Assembly (NCBI GenBank): GCA_031287855.1 | Contig: JAITSL010000042.1 | Coordinates: 1-44,953 of the forward strand | From: Candidatus Endomicrobiellum roisinitermitis | GTDB taxonomy: Bacteria; Elusimicrobiota; Endomicrobiia; Endomicrobiales; Endomicrobiaceae | Length of the DNA: 44,953 nt | Reading direction: 5' to 3' | Shown here: piece by piece, positions 29,934 through 39,784 of the stretch | How positions within the stretch are numbered: position 1 is the first letter of the stretch | Layout of the letters: each line of letters opens with the position of its first letter | The notes under the pieces: model-generated | Told to the model about the DNA's origin: nothing | The model's database searches: none | What the model saw: only the letters and a program-made list of their open reading frames with translations | Made by a program: the position numbers and the translations under genes

Positions 29934-31028
29934 ATGATAGTTCCAAAAATTTCTTGTATAGCTCCAAGTTTTAATCATGGAAAATTTGTAAAATTTTTTA
30001 TAGAAAGTATATTAAATCAAACTGAACAAAATTTCGAATTAATTATAGTTGATGATTGTTCACAAGATAATAATGTTGCTGAGATATTAAAGTTTAAAGA
30101 TAAAAGATTAAAGTTTATTAAGCATGAATATAATAGAGGCATAGGACAGTCTCTAAACACAGCATTTAACCTTGCAAAAGGCGAATATGTTGTTTTGACT
30201 GGAACTGATGATATTTTCGAGCTAGAGCATTTTTCGACAGTATCAAAGTATCTTGACAAACATCCAAATATAGGGGCATATTATTGTAGTTTAAGTTTAA
30301 TTGATGAAAATAATAATGAAATAAAAGATATTAGCAATGAATATATCAGGAAGGATATAGACAGATTTAGTATACTTCGTACAATTTTTTTTCTTGGCAA
30401 CAATTTATTAGATCCAGGCAAAACTATTAGACGAGAAATTGTAAAGAAACAAATTCCTTTTAGTAATAGTATGTTATCTACAATTGATGTTAAAAGTCAC
30501 ATAGATACTGCTTTAATGGCAGACGTATATGTGAGTGATCAAAGACTGGTAAAGTATAGGTTATCAGGAATTAGCAATACTAATACATATTTTTTTAAAA
30601 GAGAGCAATTGGAAATAGATTTGTTAATGAATAGTTTTTTGCAAATAAAAAACGTTCAATTGCTAGAAAAGATATTTGAACCAGAGATTAAACAAAGTGG
30701 CTTAATTCCATTTAAAGATACTATTCCATACTTTTTGGGCAGGATGGCCTTGTTGTCAGTCAATAATACAAGAAAAGAATGGGGATATAGAACAATTTTA
30801 AATTTTTTAAACAATGAAAAAAATTCTTTGATTGTTTATAAAAAGTATAATCAAAGTTATAAAGAGATACATAAATTAATTGAATTATTAGATTATATTA
30901 AAAATGAAATATTGCCGTGGTATTCATTAAAACGTATGCTAAATTTTGTTTTTGTTAAAGAAAAAACAGGAAAGCTTAGAAAAATAAAAGTTTTTGGGCA
31001 TGCTATGTTTACTTACAGAAAAAAATAA
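29934..31028 (+). CDS. Family 2 glycosyltransferase
   Basis: This 364-residue protein begins MIVPKISCIAPSFNHGKFVK, continues with the nucleotide-binding IIVDDCSQDN, the NRGIGQSLNTAFNLAKGEYV helix-strand unit and a TGTDD variant of the metal-binding motif (about 96-100). The ending (KIKVFGHAMFTYRKK) is basic. The start lies two bases after the stop of the GT-HAD gene, with AGGA shortly upstream inside that gene, so the two are translationally coupled. An upstream TTG at 29919 is in frame but lacks a good site. A Gly at the first position of the usual DxD motif suggests an altered donor site. Specificity is unknown. Confidence 0.88.
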   Translation: MIVPKISCIAPSFNHGKFVKFFIESILNQTEQNFELIIVDDCSQDNNVAEILKFKDKRLKFIKHEYNRGIGQSLNTAFNLAKGEYVVLTGTDDIFELEHFSTVSKYLDKHPNIGAYYCSLSLIDENNNEIKDISNEYIRKDIDRFSILRTIFFLGNNLLDPGKTIRREIVKKQIPFSNSMLSTIDVKSHIDTALMADVYVSDQRLVKYRLSGISNTNTYFFKREQLEIDLLMNSFLQIKNVQLLEKIFEPEIKQSGLIPFKDTIPYFLGRMALLSVNNTRKEWGYRTILNFLNNEKNSLIVYKKYNQSYKEIHKLIELLDYIKNEILPWYSLKRMLNFVFVKEKTGKLRKIKVFGHAMFTYRKK

Positions 31029-31059
31029 TTATTTAAAAATGTATTAACAAGGATAAACT

Positions 31060-31596
31060 ATGCCCTTTGAGTTCCAAAAACTAGAAATAGAAGATGTAAT
31101 TTTAGTTAAACCAAAAATTTTTGGCGATGATCGTGGATTTTTTATGGAAACTTATGAAAAGTCGGAGTTTGTAAAACATGGGATAGATGCTGAGTTCGAT
31201 CAAGATAATCATTCAAAGTCTAGAGTTCATGTACTTCGAGGCCTTCATTATCAAAAAAAACCTTATGAGCAAGCAAAACTTGTGCGTTGTTTACAAGGGC
31301 AAATTTATGATGTTGCTGTTGATATAAGAAAAGAGTCAAAAACTTTTGGAAGATGGGTAATTATTGATCTGTCAGAAGAAAATAAAAATGTGCTTTACAT
31401 TCCAAAAGGGTTTGCACATGGTTTTGTAGTAATGTCAAATGAAGCACAGGTAGTGTATAAAGTTAGTGGAAAATATTCTCCAGAGCATGAAAGCGGTATT
31501 ATTTGGAATGATAAAACATTAAATATTGATTGGGAAATTAATTTTGAACCAATTTTAAGTGACAGAGATAAAAATTTGAAAGGGTTATGTATATGA
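31060..31596 (+). CDS. rmlC: dTDP-4-dehydrorhamnose 3,5-epimerase
   Basis: RmlC epimerises dTDP-4-keto-6-deoxy-D-glucose at C3 and C5, the third step of dTDP-L-rhamnose synthesis. The 178-residue cupin shows KPKIFGDDRGFFMETY (25-40), the catalytic-His RGLHYQ segment near 60-66, KLVRCLQGQIYDVAVDIR and YIPKGFAHGFVV, all typical of the family. The length is normal. Its TGA overlaps the rmlB start (ATGA), so the two are coupled. The broad similarity of epimerases could also allow a related sugar, but rmlD in the same locus supports rhamnose. Confidence 0.95.
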   Translation: MPFEFQKLEIEDVILVKPKIFGDDRGFFMETYEKSEFVKHGIDAEFDQDNHSKSRVHVLRGLHYQKKPYEQAKLVRCLQGQIYDVAVDIRKESKTFGRWVIIDLSEENKNVLYIPKGFAHGFVVMSNEAQVVYKVSGKYSPEHESGIIWNDKTLNIDWEINFEPILSDRDKNLKGLCI

Positions 31597-32573
31597 AAGT
31601 ACTTGTAACAGGTGGAGCAGGTTTTATTGGTAGCTGTTTTATAAGATATATATTAAGTAAATATTCTGAGTATAAAATTTTAAACTTAGATGCACTTACC
31701 TATGCCGGAAATCTTTCAAATCTTAATGATATAAAAGATAATCCTAACTATAAATTTGTTAGAGGGAATGTTTGTGATAAAGAATTAGTACAAGAGTTAG
31801 TCAAAGGTGTTAATGTGATAGTAAATTTTGCTGCAGAAAGCCATGTAGATCGCTCAATTACAGGCCCAGAAATTTTCATTAACACAAACATTAAAGGAAC
31901 ATTAAATCTTTTACAAGCAGCAAAAGATGTTGGGATTGACCGCTATCTGCAGGTTTCTACAGATGAAGTTTATGGTAGCCTTGGTCTGCAAGGTTATTTT
32001 TACGAAACAACTCCACTTGCTCCTAATTCCCCATATTCTGCGTCAAAAGCAAGCGCAGATATGCTTGTTCATGCATATTTTGAAACGTATAAACTTCCTA
32101 CGCTAATTACTAGATGTTCAAATAATTATGGACCTTACCAATATCCTGAAAAACTAATACCATTTTTTGTGTTACAGTTGTTAAAAGGAAAAAAAGTGCC
32201 AGTTTATGGTGATGGTTTAAATATTCGCGACTGGCTTTATGTTTACGATCACTGTGCAGCAATAGATGCTGTTTTGCATAGAGGTAAAATTGGCGAAGTT
32301 TATAATATTGGTGGCCATAATGAAAAAAGTAATTTAGAGATTACTCATATTATTCTAAAAACAATGGGTAAAGATGAAAGCTCAATTGAATATGTCAAAG
32401 ACAGGCTTGGCCATGATCGCAGATATGCAATTTGTAATGATAAAATTCAATCAGAGCTTGGCTGGAAGCCGTCAATCACTTTTGAAGAAGGCATTAAGTT
32501 AACTATAGATTGGTATTTAAATAATAAAAATTGGATTGAAGGGATAGAAGCACGAAAATTTCCCCTAAAATGA
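31593..32573 (+). CDS. rmlB: dTDP-glucose 4,6-dehydratase
   Basis: RmlB converts dTDP-glucose to dTDP-4-keto-6-deoxyglucose, the common precursor of all three sugar branches of this locus. The 326-residue short-chain dehydrogenase has the NAD-binding GGAGFIGS (7-14), the catalytic STDEVYG (about 121-127), the YSASKASAD catalytic Tyr-x3-Lys motif and NNYGPYQYPEKLIP. The ATG at 31593 was chosen over 31587 because AGGG lies eight bases upstream of it and only two bases from the other. It overlaps rmlC by four bases. The stop is TGA. Confidence 0.97.
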   Translation: MKVLVTGGAGFIGSCFIRYILSKYSEYKILNLDALTYAGNLSNLNDIKDNPNYKFVRGNVCDKELVQELVKGVNVIVNFAAESHVDRSITGPEIFINTNIKGTLNLLQAAKDVGIDRYLQVSTDEVYGSLGLQGYFYETTPLAPNSPYSASKASADMLVHAYFETYKLPTLITRCSNNYGPYQYPEKLIPFFVLQLLKGKKVPVYGDGLNIRDWLYVYDHCAAIDAVLHRGKIGEVYNIGGHNEKSNLEITHIILKTMGKDESSIEYVKDRLGHDRRYAICNDKIQSELGWKPSITFEEGIKLTIDWYLNNKNWIEGIEARKFPLK

Positions 32574-32581
32574 CTCCACAG

Positions 32582-32800
32582 ATGGTTTTTAATTCTGTAG
32601 GTATAGAAACGATACATATTGCGGATAATGAATGTGTTTCTGATAGGGGCTATACAGGCAGCAGACAGGTTGTTAGAATCTTGTGGTTTTTCAAAAAAAG
32701 ACGTAGATTTTATTATAGTTAATCCAAGGTCCGGACTATCTTTTTCCTTCTACAGCTTGTCTAGTACAAGATAAGGGAGGATTTTCTAGAAGTACAGGAT
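32582..32800 (+). pseudogene. Fragment of a FabH-like 3-oxoacyl-ACP synthase
   Basis: The plus strand reads VFNSVGIETIHIADNECVSD, then in another frame IQAADRLLESCGFSKKDVDF, and after a further shift LFPSTACLVQDKGGFSR. These align in order with the N-terminal third of FabH-like thiolase-fold enzymes, including the cysteine of the STACLVQ segment. Such enzymes in sugar loci often make acyl groups for amino sugars. Only the first third remains, with at least two frameshifts. The gap 32574-32892 holds nothing else. Confidence 0.65.
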
Positions 32801-32892
32801 CTATTGGCGAGAGGAAAATATTTTTGATATGATAGTTAGAGAGTCAGTAAAGATGATAGTTTGTTTTAATAAAATTTAGGAGCGGATTATAA

Positions 32893-33339
32893 ATGATACA
32901 TAAACTTGCTGACGTTTTTTCAAGCAATATAGGTAATGGAACAAGAATTTGGCAATTTTGTGTTGTTTTAGCAGAAGCAAAAATCGGCGCAAATTGTAAC
33001 ATATGTGCAAATGTTTTTATAGAAAATGAAGTTGTAATAGGCAATAATGTTACTGTTAAGTGTGGAGTACAATTATGGGATGGAACAATTATAGAAGACG
33101 GTGTTTTTATTGGACCTAACGTTACTTTTTGTAATGATAAATATCCGAAATCTGGAAACAAAAATTTCAAGAAGGAAGGCGTTGTAGTAAAAGAGGGAGC
33201 ATCTATAGGTGCTAATGCTACTATTTTACCGGGAGTTACAATAGGGAAAAATGCTGTTATAGGTGCTGGTGCAGTAGTGGTAAAAGACGTCAAAGATAAT
33301 GCTATTGTTGTTGGAAATCCTGCAAAAAGTAAAATGTAA
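32893..33339 (+). CDS. fdtC: Hexapeptide-repeat N-acetyltransferase, FdtC-like
   Basis: This 148-residue left-handed beta-helix acetyltransferase starts [20 protein letters not shown] and has [38 protein letters not shown] and a C-terminal VVVGNPAK-type segment. The pattern matches FdtC/QdtC enzymes that acetylate the 3-amino group of dTDP-3-amino-3,6-dideoxyhexoses using acetyl-CoA. The next gene is the matching aminotransferase, and an FdtA-like isomerase is present at 43187. Whether the product is Fuc3NAc or Qui3NAc cannot be read here. Other hexapeptide acetyltransferases remain possible. Confidence 0.8.
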   Translation: MIHKLADVFSSNIGNGTRIWQFCVVLAEAKIGANCNICANVFIENEVVIGNNVTVKCGVQLWDGTIIEDGVFIGPNVTFCNDKYPKSGNKNFKKEGVVVKEGASIGANATILPGVTIGKNAVIGAGAVVVKDVKDNAIVVGNPAKSKM

Positions 33340-33478
33340 AATTAAGAAGGAGTTCTTAGCTTTAAAGAAAATATAAGTGTATAGTTTCAGTATTTTTCTT
33401 TTGATAGAAAAAAACAGAATAGAGACAAAATTTATAGAATGTTTAGATTGTTAATTATACTATGAGAGGTCAGTGATC

Positions 33479-34624
33479 GTGTTTAATAAAAGAATAAAAA
33501 ATGATAATAAAGTTATAGTTCCATTTCTATCACTTAAAGATGTTACTAAACAACATAAAAAAGAACTTTATAGTGCGGTTTGCCAAGTGATTGATTCTGG
33601 TATGTATTTACAAAGTAAAGAAAATCTTGATTTTGAAATGCTTTATGCGAAATATATTGGGTCACAATACGCAATTGGATGCGCAAATGGTCTAGATGCT
33701 TTAAGCTTAATTATTTGTGCATATATGGAACTAGGCATTTTAAAAAAAGGAGATGAAGTTATTGTCCCTGCAAATACATATATTGCAAGTATGCTTGCAG
33801 TCACCAAGAATGGTCTTAAAGCTGTACTTGTAGAACCTAATTATGACACATGCCAAATAGATGATTCAAGAATAGAAAATGCTATTACGTCTAAAACGAA
33901 AGCTATAATGATAGTGCATTTATATGGCAGGTGTGCTTACACAGAAAAAATAAGAAAAATTTGTAAAAAACATAATTTGCATTTGATTGAAGATAATGCC
34001 CAAGCATGTGGCTGTATGTATGTTAATGAAAGTGTTAGTAAACGTACAGGTAGTTTAGGAGATGCAGCAGGACATAGTTTCTATCCAGGAAAGAATTTGG
34101 GCGCTTTTGGCGATGGGGGAATGGTTACAACTTCTGACTCTACCTTGGCAGAAACTGTCCGCGTTTTGGCAAACTACGGTTCATCAAAAAAATATATATT
34201 TAAATATCAAGGTATAAACAGTAGATTAGATGAAATACAAGCTGCAATTCTTGCGGTAAAACTGAAATATCTTGATTCCGAAAACGATTTACGTCGAAAG
34301 TGGGCAAAAAAATACCTTGAAAATATTAAAAATCCAAAAATTATTTTTCCTAAAATATCAGATTCTGTTAGTAACGTATATCATATTTTTCCAATCTTTA
34401 CTGAAAATAGAGACACATTACAAGAATATCTTTTTAATAAAGGTATTCAAACAATTATTCATTATCCTATTGCGCCTTACAAGCAAAAGTGTTATACTGA
34501 TTGGAACAGGTTGTCTTTTCCAATAACTGAAAAATTATGTAAAGAAGAACTAAGCCTCCCAATGTGGCCGACTATTAGTGAAGAGTCAATTGATTATGTA
34601 ATAAAGGCGCTAAATTTATGGTAA
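33479..34624 (+). CDS. fdtB: DegT-type sugar 3-aminotransferase, FdtB-like
   Basis: This PLP-dependent enzyme of the DegT/DnrJ/EryC1 family would transfer an amino group to C3 of dTDP-3-keto-6-deoxyhexose. It shows VPFLSLKDVTKQHKKEL at the start, GCANGLDAL, the EVIVPANTYIAS segment, EDNAQACG and the cofactor-lysine motif FYPGKNLGAFGDGG near 205. The C-terminus has LSLPMWPTI. The GTG at 33479 was chosen because GAGAGG lies nine bases upstream; a GTG at 33473 is nearly as good and adds two residues. Together with fdtA and fdtC it completes a dTDP-3-acetamido sugar branch. Confidence 0.88.
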   Translation: MFNKRIKNDNKVIVPFLSLKDVTKQHKKELYSAVCQVIDSGMYLQSKENLDFEMLYAKYIGSQYAIGCANGLDALSLIICAYMELGILKKGDEVIVPANTYIASMLAVTKNGLKAVLVEPNYDTCQIDDSRIENAITSKTKAIMIVHLYGRCAYTEKIRKICKKHNLHLIEDNAQACGCMYVNESVSKRTGSLGDAAGHSFYPGKNLGAFGDGGMVTTSDSTLAETVRVLANYGSSKKYIFKYQGINSRLDEIQAAILAVKLKYLDSENDLRRKWAKKYLENIKNPKIIFPKISDSVSNVYHIFPIFTENRDTLQEYLFNKGIQTIIHYPIAPYKQKCYTDWNRLSFPITEKLCKEELSLPMWPTISEESIDYVIKALNLW

Positions 34625-34816
34625 AAGCAGATATGAATAAAATTTCTATTATAATTCCTGTATATTATAATGAAAACATAACGTGCCACTTCTTTGTAAA
34701 GATTTAAATGAGAATTTTATACAAAAGATTACAAACAATATTGAGATTGGTTTTATAATGAAATTTAACAATTTAAAGTTACCATGGACATTGAGCACGA
34801 AAGGAGAAGCTAGTGA
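34621..34816 (+). pseudogene. GtrB-like glycosyltransferase remnant
   Basis: The start reads MVKADMNKISIIIPVYYNEN in one frame and then LLCKDLNENFIQ in another, as in the first strand and helix of polyprenyl-phosphate glycosyltransferases such as the one at 41357. It ends within about 200 bases. It sits directly before a GtrII-like gene, which is the normal neighbour of GtrB. The remaining bases to 34861 show only a possible 24-codon frame from 34813 with a good ribosome-binding site. Confidence 0.5.
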
Positions 34817-34861
34817 CTAAAGTATTAAAGTTGACTCTAAATAACAATCAAACATTGGAAT

Positions 34862-36553
34862 ATGTTAAGGAAATTAGTAACTCCTAATATGACTACTCAA
34901 AAAGATTATTTGGGACCATATAATTTTTTTAATTTTTGTAGAGAAAACAAACTGTTGTTAATCTCAACATTAGTAGCAATGGGTTTTACTTATGGAATTC
35001 TATTATTTCATACTCCTATAGGAATTGATACAGAATATGCAATGAGTCTTTATAACAATAGGATAGCTAGATGGTATTCACAAGGGGGGCGGTTTGGTAT
35101 TGACCTTCTTAACTTGTTATTTTTTATAAAAGAGTTTAATCCCTATACATGTGCTTTTTTTGCATTGAATTTCATTTACTTGGGTACAATAGCATGGTGT
35201 TATTTAATTTCTATATTTTCTAAAGAAAAATTGAACGCATATTTAATTCCGTTTGCACTACTTTTTATAACATCACCCGTATGGACAGAACAATTTTACT
35301 TTTTAATGATGGCAGCAGAAACATCTCTTGTTGTTTTATTATGTCCTATAACAATTTTATTTTTATATAGAGGATGCTTAGAAAATAAAACTTACTTGAT
35401 AATTTTAAGTGTAATTTTAACAGTATTGATTATTTCTATATATCAAACAAGTATTGCTATGTTGTTAAGTGGGTTTGGTATCTGTTTTATTTTATTTGAA
35501 GACAGTTCAAATTACGATGCCAGATATTATTACATTTTAGCTGTAAAAATATTTTTTGCAATAATTTTTTCTGGAGTTGTTTATTGTTTAATAGTTAAAA
35601 TACTCACAGGTCAAATTATATCTTCTTACCACAAGAGTGACTATATTTTATGGACGAAGCAAAATTTTATTGATAGTATGTATAATATAGTGCTAATTGC
35701 GAAAAGTATATTTATTGACACATTTATACAATTTGTAAAGGAAAAACAGTTTAAACATACATACGGGAGTGCGTTATTGATGCCGATGACGCTATTATAT
35801 ATAATTCAAATATGCAGAAATACTTTTTTCTTTTCTACACAAAAAAGAGCTATGTATATTTTTGCTGGATTTAGTATCCCATTTTGTATTATATTAATTC
35901 CTGTACTTGGAGCGACTGTACCGCCTATAAGAGCGATGTATGTACTTCCACTGGTTATTTCATTTTTGCCGTTATATTTGATAAATAAAAGGGATAAAAA
36001 AATTCTTAAACAGTTTTTAGCAGGTATTATGTTGATATTTGCATTGTATCAGTCACAGATATCGACTCAATTGCAATATTCTGATTGGCAGCGATACAAT
36101 AGGGATGTAAAGATTGCATACGATATAGATAGAATGATTCAAGATAAGATAAATAATAAAAAGAATGTGCGTATTGCATTAGTTGGAGGATATACTATAG
36201 ACAACCAATTTAACGATAATTTTTTACAAGGAGCAGTTATTGGAAGCTCTTTATTTGAATTTGCTGATAGATGGGTAGATAGCTGGAACGAGTCTACACG
36301 GAGAGTAGCATGTTTTATGAGGACTTTAGGTATAAAATATGATATTGTTAATGATAAAAAGAAAATGGATGAGGCGATTATAATGGCCCAAGATATGCCT
36401 TGTTATCCTGCTAATGGGTGTGTTAGAGAATATAACGGAATAGTTATTATAAATTTATCTGTAAAACAATCACTTTATTGTAATAAAGTGATAGAAGAAC
36501 ATAAAAAAAATACTATCTCTCACGCACTTAAAACTGGGGAAATTAATAGATAG
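34862..36553 (+). CDS. GtrII-like membrane glycosyltransferase
   Basis: GtrII-type enzymes sit in the inner membrane and transfer a sugar from undecaprenyl phosphate to a growing glycan outside the cell. The 563-residue protein has about ten membrane helices, an early loop (GIDTEYAMSLYNNRIARWYSQ) with the acidic and arginine residues expected near the active site, and a soluble C-terminal tail. The family match is by pattern (Glucos_trans_II). The start is uncertain: ATG at 34862 and 34889 both lack a clear ribosome-binding site. It follows a decayed GtrB-like gene, so its lipid-linked donor may now come from the GtrB-like protein at 41357. Confidence 0.75.
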   Translation: MLRKLVTPNMTTQKDYLGPYNFFNFCRENKLLLISTLVAMGFTYGILLFHTPIGIDTEYAMSLYNNRIARWYSQGGRFGIDLLNLLFFIKEFNPYTCAFFALNFIYLGTIAWCYLISIFSKEKLNAYLIPFALLFITSPVWTEQFYFLMMAAETSLVVLLCPITILFLYRGCLENKTYLIILSVILTVLIISIYQTSIAMLLSGFGICFILFEDSSNYDARYYYILAVKIFFAIIFSGVVYCLIVKILTGQIISSYHKSDYILWTKQNFIDSMYNIVLIAKSIFIDTFIQFVKEKQFKHTYGSALLMPMTLLYIIQICRNTFFFSTQKRAMYIFAGFSIPFCIILIPVLGATVPPIRAMYVLPLVISFLPLYLINKRDKKILKQFLAGIMLIFALYQSQISTQLQYSDWQRYNRDVKIAYDIDRMIQDKINNKKNVRIALVGGYTIDNQFNDNFLQGAVIGSSLFEFADRWVDSWNESTRRVACFMRTLGIKYDIVNDKKKMDEAIIMAQDMPCYPANGCVREYNGIVIINLSVKQSLYCNKVIEEHKKNTISHALKTGEINR

Positions 36554-36574
36554 TGCGTTTTTTCACACGATATT

Positions 36575-37350
36575 TTTAGATGGACCGTAAGTGGTGCAAA
36601 TGTTTCCAATCATGATAATAATGGTATAAAACTAAAATCTTTAAACGATGACCCTATGAATGCATAACGTTATTACTTTTATTGGTAAAGATTGTAGGGA
36701 TATATTTATAAAGTTTAAGGTATTAAATAAAAAAAGTTCAAAGAAAAAAGATACAATGCAAATATTTTATACAATCCAAAGTCATGGATATTATGAAAAT
36801 TATTATATAAAGAAAACTTATGATGTTGTGAATGAAGAGCAAATATTACTGTTTGATATGTCAAATCTTTCTGCAGGTGGCGATGACTGAATGGAAAGTG
36901 TTATTAAAGGTATCCGTTTAGATATAGGTGCAACTTCAGGTCTAGAATATGTTATTGATTATGTGTGGATAGGTAATGAAAATTTTACTTTCCCAGACTT
37001 TGTTAAATTTTCTCATGTTACTAAAAATTTACTACCGTCAAATGTGAATTTACTCGGTAAGAATGATCTAGGCTCCATTAACTTTAAGAGTGAAATTTTT
37101 GAAATTACATGCGGGTATAAGAACCCTTTGTAATTGTATTGAAGGTAGTTTGCATGTTTATTACGATTTCGGTTCTGGTTTTAGTTAAGAAATGAGTTCG
37201 AATTGTATAATGATTCCTACTAAAGATAATGTTACGATTCAATTATCTCTAAAAAATCGCTTTGAGAAGCATATGCTTGGAAAATTAAGACAAGTAATGA
37301 TTGCTATGCCGAAAAAACAAATTTTAAAATAAATAAGATTGTTATTGAAA
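36575..37350 (+). pseudogene. Decayed carbohydrate-related protein
   Basis: The plus strand carries a sequence in pieces: FRWTVSGANVSNHDNNGIKL and DDPMNA in one frame, then NVITFIGKDCRDIFIKFKVL to SAGGDD followed by TGA at 36888, then in the same frame ESVIKGIRLDIGATSGLEYV and IDYVWIGN, and further broken pieces to about 37350. The WTVSG start and the IKGIRLDIG-plus-IDYVWIG pair resemble a jelly-roll carbohydrate-binding module found in glycan enzymes. The TGA lies where that module normally has a Trp. The exact family is uncertain. 36554-37444 contains no intact gene. Confidence 0.5.
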
Positions 37351-37444
37351 AAATGGAAAGAGTCCCTAGGGAAAAATAATATTGTGGCCAATTTGTTATA
37401 ATTAATTGACTAATTTAGAGTGTCTCAATTTATTTTAGAAACAT

Positions 37445-38287
37445 ATGTATACTCAAAAATCTCAAAGAAAAGTTTTAGTGACAGGTGCGCAAGGCATGCT
37501 TGGGCAAGACTTGTGCACTATTTTAGAAAAAGAGGGATTTTTTGTTATAAAAACAAATCGAAACAATTTGGATATTACTGATTTAAAAGTTGTTGAAAAG
37601 TTTTTAAGCGATAAAAAACCTGATTTATTAGTACATTGTGCAGCTTATACTAACGTTGATGGAGCAGAAACCAACTTAGAATTAACTCATACAATTAATA
37701 CTATTGGGACAGAAAATGTTGCTAAAGTTTGCTCTAATCTTGATGTTCCAGTGGTTTATATTTCAACAGACTATGTTTTTGATGGTACTAAAGTCAGTCC
37801 TTATACACCAAAAGATAAAACAAATCCATTAAATAATTATGGTTTAACTAAATTGCAAGGTGAAGAAGCTGTCAAACAATATTGTAAAAGATACTATATT
37901 GTGCGCGCAAGTTGGCTTTATGGATGTTATGGCAAGAATTTTGTAGAAACAATGCTAGGACTTGCTAAAAATCCTGAAATAAAAGTTGTGGATGATCAAA
38001 TTGGTTGTCCTACTTGGACTGTGGATCTTGCAAACGGTATTTTGGATATTTTTAATAAGCCTTATGATGTTTATCATATTTGTGGAAGTGGGCATGCAAG
38101 TTGGTATGAGTTTGCTTGTGAAATTTTTATACAAGCGGGGTTAAAAGTTAATGTTAAACCATGCTCGTCTTATGAATTTCAGCGTCCAGCTAAACGTCCA
38201 AAATATTCTGTTATGGATAATGGTGGATCTTGTAGAAATTGGAAAGAAGCATTAAAAGAGTATTTAATATTAACTGGGAGACTTTAA
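37445..38287 (+). CDS. rmlD: dTDP-4-dehydrorhamnose reductase
   Basis: RmlD performs the last step of dTDP-L-rhamnose synthesis, reducing the 4-keto sugar made by RmlC. The 280-residue short-chain dehydrogenase shows the NAD(P)-binding [12 protein letters not shown] (11-22), the [11 protein letters not shown] segment, the STDYVFDG catalytic region, YGLTKLQGE (Tyr-x3-Lys) and RASWLYG. The length is normal. It is followed one base later by rmlA, so the two form one transcription unit. A clear ribosome-binding site was not seen. Confidence 0.96.
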   Translation: MYTQKSQRKVLVTGAQGMLGQDLCTILEKEGFFVIKTNRNNLDITDLKVVEKFLSDKKPDLLVHCAAYTNVDGAETNLELTHTINTIGTENVAKVCSNLDVPVVYISTDYVFDGTKVSPYTPKDKTNPLNNYGLTKLQGEEAVKQYCKRYYIVRASWLYGCYGKNFVETMLGLAKNPEIKVVDDQIGCPTWTVDLANGILDIFNKPYDVYHICGSGHASWYEFACEIFIQAGLKVNVKPCSSYEFQRPAKRPKYSVMDNGGSCRNWKEALKEYLILTGRL

Positions 38288-38288
38288 C

Positions 38289-39173
38289 ATGAAAGGAATT
38301 ATTTTAGCAGGTGGATCAGGCACCAGGTTATATCCAATTACAATGTCAACTTCAAAACAATTGCTGCCTATTTATGACAAGCCCATGATATATTATCCTC
38401 TTTCTGTTTTGATGTTAGCTGGTATTAGAGAAATTCTTATCATTTCTACTCCACAAGACTTGCCAAACTTTAAGCATTTATTAGGAAATGGGCAACAGTT
38501 TGGGTTAAACTTATCTTATAAAGAACAACCGTCTCCAGACGGTCTTGCTCAAGCATTTATTTTGGGAGAGGAATTTACTGGCAAAGACAATGTTGCGCTT
38601 ATTTTGGGAGATAATATTTTTTATGGGGCGGGTCTTTTAGGGATTTTAAAACGAGCCACAGAGAACACACAAAAAGGTAATGCAACAGTTTTTGCTTATA
38701 ATGTAAAAGATCCTAAAAGATTTGGCATAGTAGAATTTGATAAAAATGGTAAAGTAAAATCGCTTGAAGAAAAACCTGAAAACCCAAAATCACATTATGC
38801 TGTAACAGGATTATATTTTTATGATCCTAAAGTTGTTGAATATGCTAAAAGTTTAAAGCTTTCAAAACGTGGAGAACTAGAGATTACAGACTTAAATAAT
38901 ATTTATTTACGAAATAATGCTCTAAGTGTAGAATATTTAGGCCGTGGTTTTGCGTGGCTTGATACTGGAACGCCAAACTCTCTTTTACAAGCAGCTTCAT
39001 ACGTGCAAACAATAGAGATAAATCAAGGTACTAAAATAGCATGTCTTGAAGAAATTGCTTATAAAATGAAGTTTATGACAAGAGATGAGATATTGAATAA
39101 TGTTGTAAAATACAAAAATAATGATTATTATAATTACGTCGAAAGTGTTTTAGAGGAGATATTAGTAATATGA
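38289..39173 (+). CDS. rmlA: Glucose-1-phosphate thymidylyltransferase
   Basis: RmlA makes dTDP-glucose from dTTP and glucose 1-phosphate and feeds every dTDP-sugar branch in this locus. The 294-residue protein has the nucleotide-binding [13 protein letters not shown] (6-18), the [17 protein letters not shown] segment, [36 protein letters not shown] and WLDTGTP. All active-site blocks are present. The length is normal. It starts one base after the rmlD stop. Confidence 0.98.
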   Translation: MKGIILAGGSGTRLYPITMSTSKQLLPIYDKPMIYYPLSVLMLAGIREILIISTPQDLPNFKHLLGNGQQFGLNLSYKEQPSPDGLAQAFILGEEFTGKDNVALILGDNIFYGAGLLGILKRATENTQKGNATVFAYNVKDPKRFGIVEFDKNGKVKSLEEKPENPKSHYAVTGLYFYDPKVVEYAKSLKLSKRGELEITDLNNIYLRNNALSVEYLGRGFAWLDTGTPNSLLQAASYVQTIEINQGTKIACLEEIAYKMKFMTRDEILNNVVKYKNNDYYNYVESVLEEILVI

Positions 39174-39309
39174 TAAAAAAGATTATGAAATCAAAGACAT
39201 ACTGTTTTTTGTGTTGGACTATTGCTTTTTGTTAGTTTATGGGTTTTGGCGAAGTACTCTGTATGGAAGGTGGATATCGGACAAAGTATTGTATCGTAGA
39301 ATAATTACT

Positions 39310-39784
39310 CTTATGTTTCTGGTTTTATTACAATTACATACTCATGTCACCCATATTTATATTTTTTTGTAACAGCAGGATTTATTTGCGGTGGCAATAT
39401 ATATGCACAAAATTGTTGGCAAAAAAGAACTGTACTTTTTATATGTTCAATCGTTTTGTTTTTGTTTCCCATTGGGACTTATGCGGTTAATATGAGCGCA
39501 ATGGCAATTGTTTTACTTGGGAGAGTATTTATTGATTTTATATTTTCTGATAAGATTAAAGTTAATATTAAAGATATTTTATAGTCTCACATCTGGACAA
39601 TACTTGGTGCTGTGGTTAAATACTTAAAAAATATTGGCATCATTTTTTTTAAATGTTGCTATTATTATTTGTATTCTGCCATCTCATCTGGATCCATAGC
39701 AATTAAAGATGCTATAATGCTTGTTGTTCTTAATAAGCAAGTGTTATTACAAACTCAAAAACTGTTGGAAGATGAGGTATAGTA
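39310..39784 (+). pseudogene. Remnant of a GtrII-like membrane protein
   Basis: In one frame the plus strand reads SGFITITYSCHPYLYFFVTA, a helix SIVLFLFPIGTYAVNMSAMA, then IVLLGRVFIDFIFSDKIKVN up to TAG, with the frame continuing SHIWTILGAVVKYLKN. This aligns with the middle of the GtrII-like gene at 43634 (FGTYPVLINTLVVIFIGRIL). The start is missing, and a stop and frameshifts are present, so it is dead. Bases 39174-39310 hold only short unaligned pieces. Confidence 0.65.

Noticed and set aside
36891-37133. A separate 80-residue gene starting with ATG after TGA
   Set aside because: It is the in-frame continuation of the preceding open frame and has no start signal; both are pieces of one decayed gene.
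24410-37133. TGA read as tryptophan (altered genetic code)
   Set aside because: The Trp codons checked in intact genes such as dnaA are TGG, and TGA ends rmlC, rmlB and fdtA at the expected family lengths.
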